Below, piece by piece: positions 18,823 to 27,068 of a stretch of DNA of 64,000 nt. Source of the stretch: Arcanobacterium sp. (GTDB taxonomy: Bacteria > Actinomycetota > Actinomycetes > Actinomycetales > Actinomycetaceae); the NCBI GenBank assembly GCA_022783665.1, contig JALFZJ010000033.1, forward strand, positions 1-64,000, written 5' to 3'. The position numbers were made by a program, and so were the translations under genes. Each line of letters starts with the position of its first letter. Positions within the stretch are counted from its first letter, which is position 1. The notes below the pieces were generated by a model, which saw only the letters and a program-made list of their open reading frames with translations, made no database searches and was not told the origin of the DNA.

Positions 18823-18865
18823 GAGGAGCACCAGATGATGTGTCACTACCATCATGGTGCTCCTC
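18823..18865 (-). terminator. terminator of valS
   Basis: GAGGAGCACC pairs exactly with GGTGCTCCTC, extended by ATGATG/CATCAT after a two-base bulge, around a nine-base loop. On the minus strand it starts six bases after the valS stop and is followed by TTCCCTTT. Confidence 0.75.
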
Positions 18866-18870
18866 GGCGC

Positions 18871-21543
18871 CTATTTCTTCCGTGGTTCTACAGGCTTCAG
18901 CGCGAATTCAGTGACGACCACTTCCTCAACATCGCCGCCTGTAATAGTGAAGTCGCCATCGATGTGGGCCGTAGCTCGTAGATCTTCACTGAGTTCCTCC
19001 ACCCATGCGATGCTCTCGCGTGGAACGAGAATTGATACGTGCTCGTAAGCTGCACGCTGCGCCACTTTTGCTTCTGTCTTCACGCGCCGCAAAGCTGCAA
19101 GAGCGCTACTTGCAGCATTTAGCACACTCGAATCGGAATCATTCACCGCTTGCTCGAGTTCGCTCACCTGCGGCCAGGGCGCCTGGTGTACTGAGCCGGT
19201 GCGATACCAACTCCATACTTCCTCAGTGGCATAGGGGAGTACCGGAGCTAGAAGGCGCACAAACACATCGATCGCAATATTCAACGCCACCCGTGCGGAG
19301 CGAACCAGATCGCCTCGCCCAGAGTCGGCATATACGCCGTCTCGATCGTATGCTCGATCTTTCACGATCTCGAGGTAGTCATCGCAGAACGTCCAAAAGC
19401 ACGTCTCGGTAAGTTCAAGAGCGCGAGTGTGATCGTACTTTTCGAAGGCGAGCGTCGCCTGCTGTACCACGTCACGAAGCTCTGCAAGCATCGCTTGGTC
19501 GATCGGCGTGATGACTGCCGATGCGTCCAGATCCACAGGTGCATCTGTGCCGCCCATTTGGAGAGCGAATCTAGAGGCATTGAGCACTTTCATTGCCAGA
19601 CGGCGCCCGATCTTCATCTGCTGCTCGTCGAAAGCGGCGTCCGTACCGAGACGTGCCGAAGCTGCCCAGTAGCGAACCGCATCAGAGCCATGCTTTTCTA
19701 GCAAAGCCATTGGTGTGACGACGTTCCCTTTCGACTTGCTCATCTTCTTGTGGTCTGGATCGAGGATCCAACCCGAAATTGCTGCATGTTTCCACGGGAT
19801 TGCATCGAACTCAAGGTGTGCCCGCACAGCCGTCGAGAAAAGCCAGGTGCGGATAATATCTTGGCCTTGCGGGCGTACATCCATCGGGTAGACCTTGGAG
19901 AAAAGATCGTCGTCCGTGAGCCAACCGCCTGCAATTTGAGGTGTGAGGCTAGATGTTGCCCAAGTGTCGAGAATATCGGTTTCGCCGATAAACCCACCCG
20001 GTGCTCCACGCTGCGATTCATCGTAGCCTGGAGGGCAATCTGTGGTTGGATCAATGGGAAGCTGCTCTTTGTGTGGAAGCAGGACGTCGTCATAGAGCAC
20101 ATCGCCCGAATCGCTCACCTTGTACCATACGGGAAGCGGAACGCCGAAGAATCGCTGGCGTGAAACGAGCCAGTCATTATTCAAGCCCTGTACCCAGTTT
20201 TCGTAGCGGACACGCATGAAGTCGGGATGGAAATCAATCTCACGCCCGCGCTGGATGAGGTTGCTCTGAAGCTCTTTGCCGTTCGCTTGCACAAAAGAGG
20301 TACCGCCGTTGCGGATATACCATTGACGGCTCATCACGATTTCGAGTGGTTTGTCGCCCTTTTCGAAAAAGTTCGTCATGCGCTGGGTGGGACGCTCGTC
20401 GCCAATCATTTCACCGGTGGCCTTGAGTTTTTCTACAAGTACCTTGCGTGCCGAGAAAGTAGTCTTCCCCGCCATCTCGTTGTACGTCTCGATGCCTGCA
20501 GGATCGGTAATCCATTCAGGCAATTCGGCAACGAGGCGGCCATCCTTACGTAACACATTGCGAAGAGGCAGTTGCAGATCGCGCCACCACTGAACGTCAG
20601 TCACATCGCCGAAAGTACAGCACATGGCGATGCCGGCGCCCTTGTCGATCTCGGCCATCGGGTGGGCGAGTACTGGCACTTTCACATTGAACAGGGGTGA
20701 CGTCACATAGGTGCCAAAAAGATCCTGATAACGTTCGTCATCTGGGTGCGCAATAAGCGCTACACACGCGGGGAGTAGCTCTGGGCGCGTCGTCTCGATG
20801 ATGACGTCGTTTCCATTTTCGCCGTGGAAGGCAACGGCATGGTAGAAACCAGGATATTCACGGGCTTCGAGCTCAGCTTGAGCCACCGCCGTCTGGAATG
20901 TAACATCCCACAGACCCGGCGCCTCGGCTTGATACACTTCGCCACGCTCGATGTTCTTCAAAAAGGCATACTGCGCGACTTTTTGAGCTTTCGCTCCGAT
21001 AGTCTGGTAATTCTGATCCCAATCCACAGACAGGCCAAGGTAGCGCCACAGATGCTCGAACTGTTTTTCATCCTCAGCAGTGAGTTTCCAGCACAGTTCG
21101 ATAAAATTGCGCCGAGAAATTGGCTGCTGATCGGCATATTTAATCGATTTGCCGTCTCCGCCGTCATGAGGGGGCACAAAATCAGGATCGTAGGGAAGCG
21201 AGGGATCGCATCGCACGCCGTAGTAATTCTGCACTCTGCGTTCGGTCGGCAGGCCGTTGTCGTCCCATCCCATCGGGTAAAACACATTCATGCCGCGCAT
21301 ACGCTTATAACGCGCCATCACGTCAGTGTGCGTATAACTAAACACATGGCCAATGTGCAGGGAACCTGAAACAGTTGGCGGCGGAGTATCAATAGAATAG
21401 ACGCCTTCGCGATTCGTATCGCGATCAAATGTGTATGTGCCTGCTTTCGCCCAGGCCTCGCCCCAGCGATTCTCCAAACCTTCAAGCGCGGCCCGTTCCG
21501 GAACCTCGGTGTGATCGAGCAATGCGGAATTCTGTATAGTCAT
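18871..21543 (-). CDS. valS: valyl-tRNA synthetase
   Basis: Class I synthetase of 890 residues that charges tRNA-Val. The HIGH motif appears in VSGSLHIGHVFSYTHTD and the KMSKS loop in KKMSKSKGNVVTPM. The editing domain lies between them and the anticodon-binding domain follows the KMSKS loop. The coding frame opens at 21573, but ATG 21543, nine bases after GGGAG, gives the natural N-terminus (TIQNSALLDHTEVPERAALE). There is no long C-terminal coiled coil as in many ValS, which fits the shorter variant seen in actinobacteria and relatives. proC lies 70 bases upstream on the same strand and may be co-transcribed. Confidence 0.95.
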   Translation of the reverse strand: MTIQNSALLDHTEVPERAALEGLENRWGEAWAKAGTYTFDRDTNREGVYSIDTPPPTVSGSLHIGHVFSYTHTDVMARYKRMRGMNVFYPMGWDDNGLPTERRVQNYYGVRCDPSLPYDPDFVPPHDGGDGKSIKYADQQPISRRNFIELCWKLTAEDEKQFEHLWRYLGLSVDWDQNYQTIGAKAQKVAQYAFLKNIERGEVYQAEAPGLWDVTFQTAVAQAELEAREYPGFYHAVAFHGENGNDVIIETTRPELLPACVALIAHPDDERYQDLFGTYVTSPLFNVKVPVLAHPMAEIDKGAGIAMCCTFGDVTDVQWWRDLQLPLRNVLRKDGRLVAELPEWITDPAGIETYNEMAGKTTFSARKVLVEKLKATGEMIGDERPTQRMTNFFEKGDKPLEIVMSRQWYIRNGGTSFVQANGKELQSNLIQRGREIDFHPDFMRVRYENWVQGLNNDWLVSRQRFFGVPLPVWYKVSDSGDVLYDDVLLPHKEQLPIDPTTDCPPGYDESQRGAPGGFIGETDILDTWATSSLTPQIAGGWLTDDDLFSKVYPMDVRPQGQDIIRTWLFSTAVRAHLEFDAIPWKHAAISGWILDPDHKKMSKSKGNVVTPMALLEKHGSDAVRYWAASARLGTDAAFDEQQMKIGRRLAMKVLNASRFALQMGGTDAPVDLDASAVITPIDQAMLAELRDVVQQATLAFEKYDHTRALELTETCFWTFCDDYLEIVKDRAYDRDGVYADSGRGDLVRSARVALNIAIDVFVRLLAPVLPYATEEVWSWYRTGSVHQAPWPQVSELEQAVNDSDSSVLNAASSALAALRRVKTEAKVAQRAAYEHVSILVPRESIAWVEELSEDLRATAHIDGDFTITGGDVEEVVVTEFALKPVEPRKK

Positions 21544-21614
21544 GGATTCATTCTCCCATGAACGATGCTTCAAGCTCGCATTTAGCGCTGTGAGATATTA
21601 CCGAGAGTGCCACA

Positions 21615-22430
21615 TCAACCTAATTGCTGGTCACGCGCGATAGCCGCATTAACGGCGTCAATGACGGCGGCCGTAAAACCGCCATGATCGAGCGCTACAA
21701 TCCCGGCAATCGTAGTGCCACCAGGAGAGGTGACGGTATCAATCAGGGCTTGCGGGCGCGTACCGCCCTCGAGCTGGTTAAGGGCAAGCTGGGCTGAGCC
21801 GAGCACGGCCTGCGATGCAATACGCACCGAGTCGTCCTTCGTCAAACCAGCAGCCAAAGCCGCCTTCGAAAGAGCATCAATGTAGGAAAAAGTCCACGCG
21901 GGAGAGCTGCCAGCAATCGCCGTGAATGCTGAAAAGTCTTTTTCGGCAAGCTGAACGGTTTGCCCTACGGCCGTGAACACTGCACGCACCTGCTCCAGCG
22001 CTTCAGGGCTGACGGCGCCATTAGGGCACAGCGCCGTCATTCCCATCCCGATCGACGACGCCACATTTGGCATAGCACGAACCAGCGGCTGGGCATCGTC
22101 TGTATGCCGGCTCAGTGCCTCCAATGTGACGCCGGCGGCAATAGATACAATCACGCTTTTTTGGCGCGCCGCTTCTTCTCGAATCTCCTCCAAAGCGTCG
22201 GCGATCATATGAGGCTTTACGCCGAGTATGATTACGCCCGCGTGCCCAAGCCTAGCCACCAATTCGCTATTGGAGCTGCACGCATGAACGCCAAGCTCTT
22301 GTGAGAGTTGCTCAGCTTTGTGAGGGTTCTTGCGCGTGAAAAGGATTCGATCCGGTGCCACGATTTTAGATTTCAAGACGCCACGTAGTATTGCCCCACC
22401 CATGGAACCCGTGCCAATAAAACCAATCAT
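21615..22430 (-). CDS. proC: pyrroline-5-carboxylate reductase
   Basis: NAD(P)H-dependent last step of proline synthesis. The Rossmann motif is at the very start (MIGFIGTGSMGGAILRGVL), the family signature follows near the C-terminus (ALIDTVTSPGGTTIAGIVALD), and VRAMPNVASSIGMGMTAL is intact. The 271-residue length is normal. Immediately upstream on the minus strand is a gene-free stretch of 400 bases. Confidence 0.93.
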   Translation of the reverse strand: MIGFIGTGSMGGAILRGVLKSKIVAPDRILFTRKNPHKAEQLSQELGVHACSSNSELVARLGHAGVIILGVKPHMIADALEEIREEAARQKSVIVSIAAGVTLEALSRHTDDAQPLVRAMPNVASSIGMGMTALCPNGAVSPEALEQVRAVFTAVGQTVQLAEKDFSAFTAIAGSSPAWTFSYIDALSKAALAAGLTKDDSVRIASQAVLGSAQLALNQLEGGTRPQALIDTVTSPGGTTIAGIVALDHGGFTAAVIDAVNAAIARDQQLG

Positions 22431-22440
22431 TTCTACTCCT

Positions 22441-22843
22441 CAGCGTCGAATTGTGGTGTAGCGCTCGCTTGAAAATGCCTGTGCATGCGGTGCAACTTTG
22501 CGCCCACACTCACTCGCCTTTCTATGGCATCGTAACCAAAGCGGCGTCTGATATATAGATCACTGTACTATGCGTGAGTCGGTGCCACACAAGAGCGTGT
22601 TGGGTCAGAGCTAGTTGCCACCATCACGAATCTGCTGAATCACAGCGAAGCGCGCGAGTAACGGGCGAGTAATGGAGAATTGCGCGAGCCTAAGAGGCCA
22701 GAAGAAACCGATTCCTGAGAAGAAGAATAATACCCAAACGCGTGCCAACGACTTTTGATACACGAAGTGAGAGCGTTAGTCTCGAAGAGACGAGAGTCTA
22801 ACGAATCAAAGTGTAAGCGAGTAGGGCTCGTGCAGAATGCGGG
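22441..22843. other. divergent promoter region of proC and the TauE/SafE gene
   Basis: About 400 bases with no supported reading frame. A hairpin lies at 22774-22803 (CGTTAG/CTAACG with inner CTCG/CGAG), shortly before the exporter gene. Promoters for both flanking genes must lie here, but no clear -35/-10 pair stands out. Confidence 0.4.
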
Positions 22844-23671
22844 GTGGGTGTGCTAATAGAGACAATACTCATAGGGGTGGGTATCGGTTTGCTTGCCGGT
22901 GCATTGGGAATCGGCGGCGGTATTCTGGCCATTCCTGTGCTTGTGTATTTGCTCGGGCAAGATCCCCACGCTGCAACCGCTGAGTCGCTCGTGATTATTA
23001 TTGTGACCTCGCTTGCCGCGCTGCCATCACGCTTCAAGCACAAGCAGGTGCGCCTTGGCATCGGATTAGTGTTTGGCCTGTGCTCGTCACTTGGAGCGGT
23101 GCTCGGCACAAAGCTCAACCTTATTGTTGGCGGTCCGATCGTAATGTATGCGTTCGCCTGTCTCATCCTCGTGGTGGCAGGAGTGATGCTCAAGAACGCT
23201 CTCCATGCTCGAGCTGAAGAGAACGCCGCCCTTGAAAGGGGTACAGATCTGAGCGTACATGAGGAGCAAACCACTGCAGACGACGTTCAACTTTCGTGGC
23301 GTAAGCTGCCGCTGTTCTTGATGCTTGGCACAGCTCTTGGCGTACTCGTGGGGTTCTTTGGCATCGGTGGTGGATTCGCCATGATACCTGTGCTGGTGCT
23401 GATGATGAAATACTCCATCCGTGTGGCATCAGGTACGTCGTTTATCGTGATTTTGGTAGTCTCGGGAGTCTCCCTTGTGTCACGGCTCGGATCCCATGTG
23501 GATATCGATTGGATTATAGCGCTTCTATTCGCGGTAGGTTCCGGAGTCGGTTCAGCAATCGGCTCGCCCCTATCAAACAAAGCGCGAGCATCGACGCTGA
23601 CCTTCATCTTTGTAGCCTTGCTACTGGCTGTCTCGGTCTATACCTTTATTGCAACGTCGCTTGGGTGGTAG
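22844..23671 (+). CDS. TauE/SafE (DUF81) family membrane exporter
   Basis: An integral membrane protein of about 275 residues with eight helices in two homologous halves. The paired glycine-rich motifs GALGIGGGILAIPVLVYLLG (N half) and GFFGIGGGFAMIPVLVLMM (C half) are the hallmark of the family. Relatives move sulfite, sulfoacetate or other organic anions; the substrate here is unknown. A hydrophilic loop at about 125-145 separates the halves. GTG 22844 and GTG 22850 are both possible starts and neither has a strong ribosome site. The last 26 bases overlap the end of the convergent gene. Confidence 0.82.
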   Translation: MGVLIETILIGVGIGLLAGALGIGGGILAIPVLVYLLGQDPHAATAESLVIIIVTSLAALPSRFKHKQVRLGIGLVFGLCSSLGAVLGTKLNLIVGGPIVMYAFACLILVVAGVMLKNALHARAEENAALERGTDLSVHEEQTTADDVQLSWRKLPLFLMLGTALGVLVGFFGIGGGFAMIPVLVLMMKYSIRVASGTSFIVILVVSGVSLVSRLGSHVDIDWIIALLFAVGSGVGSAIGSPLSNKARASTLTFIFVALLLAVSVYTFIATSLGW

Positions 23672-24950
23672 CACCCAGATCGGCGTCTTGCGGAATCTCG
23701 CCCTCGACCTTTGTGGGCACTGATTCTGTGCCGTTGGCTTCGATTGAGCCTATCGAAAGCGCGTTAATCTTCGCCCCTTCGAGGACTTCAAAACTGACGA
23801 GGTTATCAGCTTCGGTAGCTACGACGCCGCCAACCGTTAGGCTCTCAACTTCGCCGCCAGGTTTGATTGAGACGCCGATTGCTTTGAGCTTCATCTGCAC
23901 GCCCTTCACTAGGCTCATCCCCTCCGAACCTGTGGTGCGCACATCCCCTGTAACCTCGATCGGCCCTGTAGGCTTCGATACTTGGATGCCGATAGCACCG
24001 TCACCATGAGTGGTGATTGAATGGAACTTAGCCGATTTAACCGTGCCGTCATATACGTTGAAGCCGCGTGCGCCGAGCCCGGATGTGACGATCGGCGCAT
24101 TCACCGTCAATTCGCCCATATCGCCAAAGTTCACGAATCCAATACCTGACGCTCCGGTAGAGGTGATTGCCGCGTTCGCTACCCACTGTGGAGTATTGCC
24201 CCACAGATCAAGAACCATATCGTTTTGGCCGTGCGTCGTCACTGGCCCGTTGTTCTCCACGCGATCCACAATTGCGCCACCGAGCACAAAAACGCCTCCG
24301 GTGATCTTATCTGGGGTGCCATGCGCGATACCGCCATCTGTTACGATTTCTCCAGTTTCGATAAGATCAGCAACGAACTTTCCGCCTGCAAGTTTACCTT
24401 CGCGGTCTGTGTAGCCGTCTACGAATACGCCTGAGCCGCGTACAGGCGTCTCTTCCGTACCAACTCTAATGCCACGCAGAGTCGCACTGAAAACGGAATC
24501 TGGCTCGGGATTGCGGTTCCACAACGTAAAACCGCCTTGAAGTACATCCACGCCGTAGCCATGGGGCTGCTCTACGCGTCCGCGCACGTCTGCTGCCTTT
24601 ACGAAGACGCCGTTCGCCTCGACTCGCACGGTTTTCAGTGCGCCTTCAGCAACGATGTATATCTGCCCAACGGTGGTGACGTCGTCAAGAACGAATGTAC
24701 CGGCGTCTGGAATAGACGTGTCGTTATAAATAGCGCTCTCGTAATCAAGCGTCGTGATGGTGACGTTTCGGAGCGTATTGTTCTTCGTGAGGCGCACGCC
24801 TTTCGCCTTGAATTCGAGGGTACCGCCAGAGAGTGTTGCACCTTCGGGGAGTGTAATAGACGGCGATCCAGTGATCGTGCCCTCGATCTCCAGGTTTCGT
24901 TCGCCTGCCTCTAGCGCTTGTGCTAGCTCTTGTGCGGATGTGATCTTCAT
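23646..24950 (-). CDS. right-handed beta-helix (pectate-lyase-like) protein of unknown function
   Basis: A 434-residue soluble protein without a signal peptide. Its sequence is built of short, loosely repeated turns rich in Gly, Val, Thr and Asn (for example GGTLEFKAKGVRLTKNNTLRNVTI, GGVFVLGGAIVDRVEN and GDGAIGIQVSKPTGPIEV), the pattern of a parallel beta-helix. I recall similar cytoplasmic proteins in other actinobacteria but no assigned function; no catalytic residues can be named. Its 3' end overlaps the exporter gene by 26 bases on the opposite strand, and upstream it is divergent from a short-chain dehydrogenase gene. Confidence 0.7.
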   Translation of the reverse strand: MKITSAQELAQALEAGERNLEIEGTITGSPSITLPEGATLSGGTLEFKAKGVRLTKNNTLRNVTITTLDYESAIYNDTSIPDAGTFVLDDVTTVGQIYIVAEGALKTVRVEANGVFVKAADVRGRVEQPHGYGVDVLQGGFTLWNRNPEPDSVFSATLRGIRVGTEETPVRGSGVFVDGYTDREGKLAGGKFVADLIETGEIVTDGGIAHGTPDKITGGVFVLGGAIVDRVENNGPVTTHGQNDMVLDLWGNTPQWVANAAITSTGASGIGFVNFGDMGELTVNAPIVTSGLGARGFNVYDGTVKSAKFHSITTHGDGAIGIQVSKPTGPIEVTGDVRTTGSEGMSLVKGVQMKLKAIGVSIKPGGEVESLTVGGVVATEADNLVSFEVLEGAKINALSIGSIEANGTESVPTKVEGEIPQDADLGATTQATLQ

Positions 24951-25211
24951 AGTGTGCCTTTCATCGAAACTGCCTTTGCTTGCGGCTCGGGCTAATGGCT
25001 TGTGCGTTACGCCTCAGGAGCTAGGCTTAGCAACGAGAGGTGTATATCTCGCGTCTGGTTGTGGTAGCGGTTGAGAACCCACAATTATTCCCTGAGATGC
25101 TGCAATGCAAAGGGAGCTAGGCGGCATACACTGATCACATACAGCCCGCGTGGGCCAAGGAATACGTATGCCTCAGTTTACGCATGCGCGATTATGGATG
25201 ATGGAGGATAC

Positions 25212-25952
25212 ATGGCACGCAGAGCATTGGTTACGGGAGCGTCGAGCGGGATCGGAGCTGCTACGGTACGCGCACTCATCGGCGAAGGGTTCGACGTACT
25301 CGCTACAGCTCGCCGCGAAGACCGGCTCAGGGCGCTATCTGAGCAAACGGGCTGTGCTTTCGTGGCCGCAGACCTCACCAATGATGATGGCGTGGATGCG
25401 GTTGCTCGCGCGGTCGACGCCGTTGGCGGCGTAGACGTTTTGGTCAACGACGCCGGCGGTGCGTTGGGTACCGATTCGGTGGCGGAAGGCAAGCTCAATG
25501 AGTGGAGGAGGATGTACGAAATCAATGTGATTTCCACTCTTGCGCTGACTCAAAAGCTCCTCCCCTTCATGCGTGAAAACGGTGGGGACGTCGTCTTCGT
25601 TCTCTCAACAGCATCACTCGGCACCTACCCTGGGGGTGCCGGTTATGTTGCGGCAAAGCATGCTGAACGCCAGATTGCCGATACTCTGCGTCTTGAGCTG
25701 ATGGGCGAGCCTGTGCGCATTATCTCCATCAACCCAGGAATGGTGAAAACCGACGAGTTTTCACTTGTGCGTTTCCATGGAGATGCCGAAAAAGCCGCGG
25801 CTGTGTATGCGGGAGTCGAGGCGCCGCTCCTCGCTGAGGATATCGCTGAATGCGTGCGTTGGGCTGTAACGCTACCTGCACACGTCAATATCGATTCACT
25901 CACCGTACGCCCAGTTGCTCAAGCGAGCAACACCTTGGTGGCGCGCCGCTGA
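25212..25952 (+). CDS. short-chain dehydrogenase/reductase
   Basis: A 246-residue SDR enzyme of the classical type. The cofactor motif TGASSGIG is at residues ~8-15, the NAG-type motif appears as NDAGGA, and the catalytic Ser (STASLGTYPGG), Tyr and Lys (AGYVAAKHAE) are in place. ARR after the second strand suggests NADP(H). The frame is open from 25071, but ATG 25212 follows GGAGG by four bases and begins the conserved core (ARRALVTGASS). It is followed after 48 bases by the methyltransferase-like gene, probably in one transcript. The substrate is unknown. Confidence 0.85.
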   Translation: MARRALVTGASSGIGAATVRALIGEGFDVLATARREDRLRALSEQTGCAFVAADLTNDDGVDAVARAVDAVGGVDVLVNDAGGALGTDSVAEGKLNEWRRMYEINVISTLALTQKLLPFMRENGGDVVFVLSTASLGTYPGGAGYVAAKHAERQIADTLRLELMGEPVRIISINPGMVKTDEFSLVRFHGDAEKAAAVYAGVEAPLLAEDIAECVRWAVTLPAHVNIDSLTVRPVAQASNTLVARR

Positions 25953-26000
25953 GGCTATCACTGTGAGTCTATAGCTTATGAAGCACGAGGTGCCGGATTG

Positions 26001-26624
26001 ATGCGTGACGAGGATCGCTCAGTATTGGGTAAGCCCCCAAACTATGAGCTCCATATACCCTTGCATACGGGCAATCCCACGATTGATGCCCATGTGCTCG
26101 TCGTGCGTATGAGTGACGGCGGCGTGGTGCGTACAGATTTCGATGAGTACTGCGGTTCCGGTGAACAGCATGGATCCACACCCGAACCGTGGTTGCGAAT
26201 TAGTAATAGCGGTGACGCCTTTCGCAGCGCATCCATGGACGCCTTGCCCGCTGTTGCTCACGATGTGCTTAGCGCGATGCGCCGCTGGGAAAGTGGCAAA
26301 CAAGTAGATTTCCGCGATCTTAACCTCGTGACTCGTGGCAGTGAGATACAACGTGCGTGCTATGACTATCTGCTTGCCACGGAGGCGGGTTGCTTCGTCA
26401 GCTATTGTGAGATTGCACGAGCGATCGCGCGCCCGAAAGCCTCGCGTGCCGTGGCTCATGCGTGTGCCATTAATCCGCTGCCGCTGTTTGTGCCGTGCCA
26501 TCGGGTGATTCCAGCGCAGGCAGCGCGCCGGATCGCTAGCGGCAAAAGCGCTCATTACGGTAATTATGCCTATGGCGCAGCTTTGAAACGCGCATTGATC
26601 GAATTTGAGGCAGGCAGCCGCTGA
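26001..26624 (+). CDS. methylated-DNA-[protein]-cysteine S-methyltransferase-like protein
   Basis: The C-terminal domain has the active site PCHRV (Cys near residue 166), preceded by ASRAVAHACAINPLPLFV, which supplies the arginine that flips the base and the Asn hinge region. Such proteins transfer the methyl group from O6-methylguanine to their own cysteine. The N-terminal domain (about 110 residues) is poorly conserved, as is normal. GAGG lies 10 bases before ATG 26001; TTG 25998 is an alternative. It is downstream of the dehydrogenase gene and just upstream of the ileS leader. Confidence 0.85.
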   Translation: MRDEDRSVLGKPPNYELHIPLHTGNPTIDAHVLVVRMSDGGVVRTDFDEYCGSGEQHGSTPEPWLRISNSGDAFRSASMDALPAVAHDVLSAMRRWESGKQVDFRDLNLVTRGSEIQRACYDYLLATEAGCFVSYCEIARAIARPKASRAVAHACAINPLPLFVPCHRVIPAQAARRIASGKSAHYGNYAYGAALKRALIEFEAGSR

Positions 26625-26675
26625 GTCACATACGTGAAGATGCAAGGAATCTCACGCGTGCGCCCGTAAGATCAG

Positions 26676-26706
26676 TTGCTTAGCTCCGCGCCCTGTGCGT
26701 TAGACT
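26676..26706 (+). promoter_or_regulatory. candidate promoter of the ileS T-box transcript
   Basis: TTGCTT at 26676-26681 and TAGACT at 26701-26706 are 19 bases apart. Transcription would start near 26712, right at the beginning of the T-box leader. Confidence 0.4.
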
Positions 26707-26915
26707 GGGCGCAGTGGCGATGATCCGGCAATCACCGGGGAGCTTCTGGAAGAACGGCGCTTGCCGAAAACATGCCGCATCAGCTGCTCATGTGTGGTTG
26801 GTGTGACTCGCAAGTGCTCACTAGAACCAGACGAGTGAACTCCGTAAGAGTTTCCAACGAAGCGGCCAGAAATGGCAAGCGAGGTGGTACCGCGGCAAAC
26901 TGGCCGGCGTGGCAC
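26707..26915 (+). promoter_or_regulatory. T-box leader (isoleucine type) of ileS
   Basis: The T-box sequence GAGGTGGTACCGCGG is at 26881-26895, preceded by GGCAAGC as in actinobacterial ileS leaders. Near the 5' end, GGCGATGATCCGGCAATCACCGG-like sequence (26716-26738) forms the short stem I; ATC triplets at 26723 and 26731 are candidates for the isoleucine specifier. The overall size and the GGGGAGCTTCTGGAAGAACGG segment match the ultrashort stem I class known to control ileS in actinobacteria. It senses uncharged tRNA-Ile and so raises IleS expression under isoleucine shortage. The distance from the T-box to the ileS ribosome site is about 160 bases. Confidence 0.85.
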
Positions 26916-26981
26916 GATACGCATTGCGCTACAAGCGTTTGCATGTGAACACGTTGAGTGAAGAGTCGTCCTCGCCAGGTT

Positions 26982-27020
26982 CGATCAGCGCGATGTGCAT
27001 GCGATGTGCATGCATGATCG
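26982..27020 (+). repeat. 11-bp tandem duplication inside a hairpin in the ileS leader
   Basis: GCGATGTGCAT occurs twice head to tail (26990-27000 and 27001-27011). The region can fold with CGATCA/TGATCG as outer and TGCATGC/GCATGCA as inner stem. It lies between the T-box and the ileS start. Confidence 0.5.
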
Positions 27021-27068
27021 GCTCGATCCACACACGAAAACAGCAGAGTTTTCCGGCAGAGGAGCAAA

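Noticed and set aside
26978-26988. GGTTCGATC as the T-loop of a tRNA gene
   Set aside because: No acceptor stem, anticodon arm or CCA end fits; it belongs to the ileS leader. No tRNA was found anywhere in the window.
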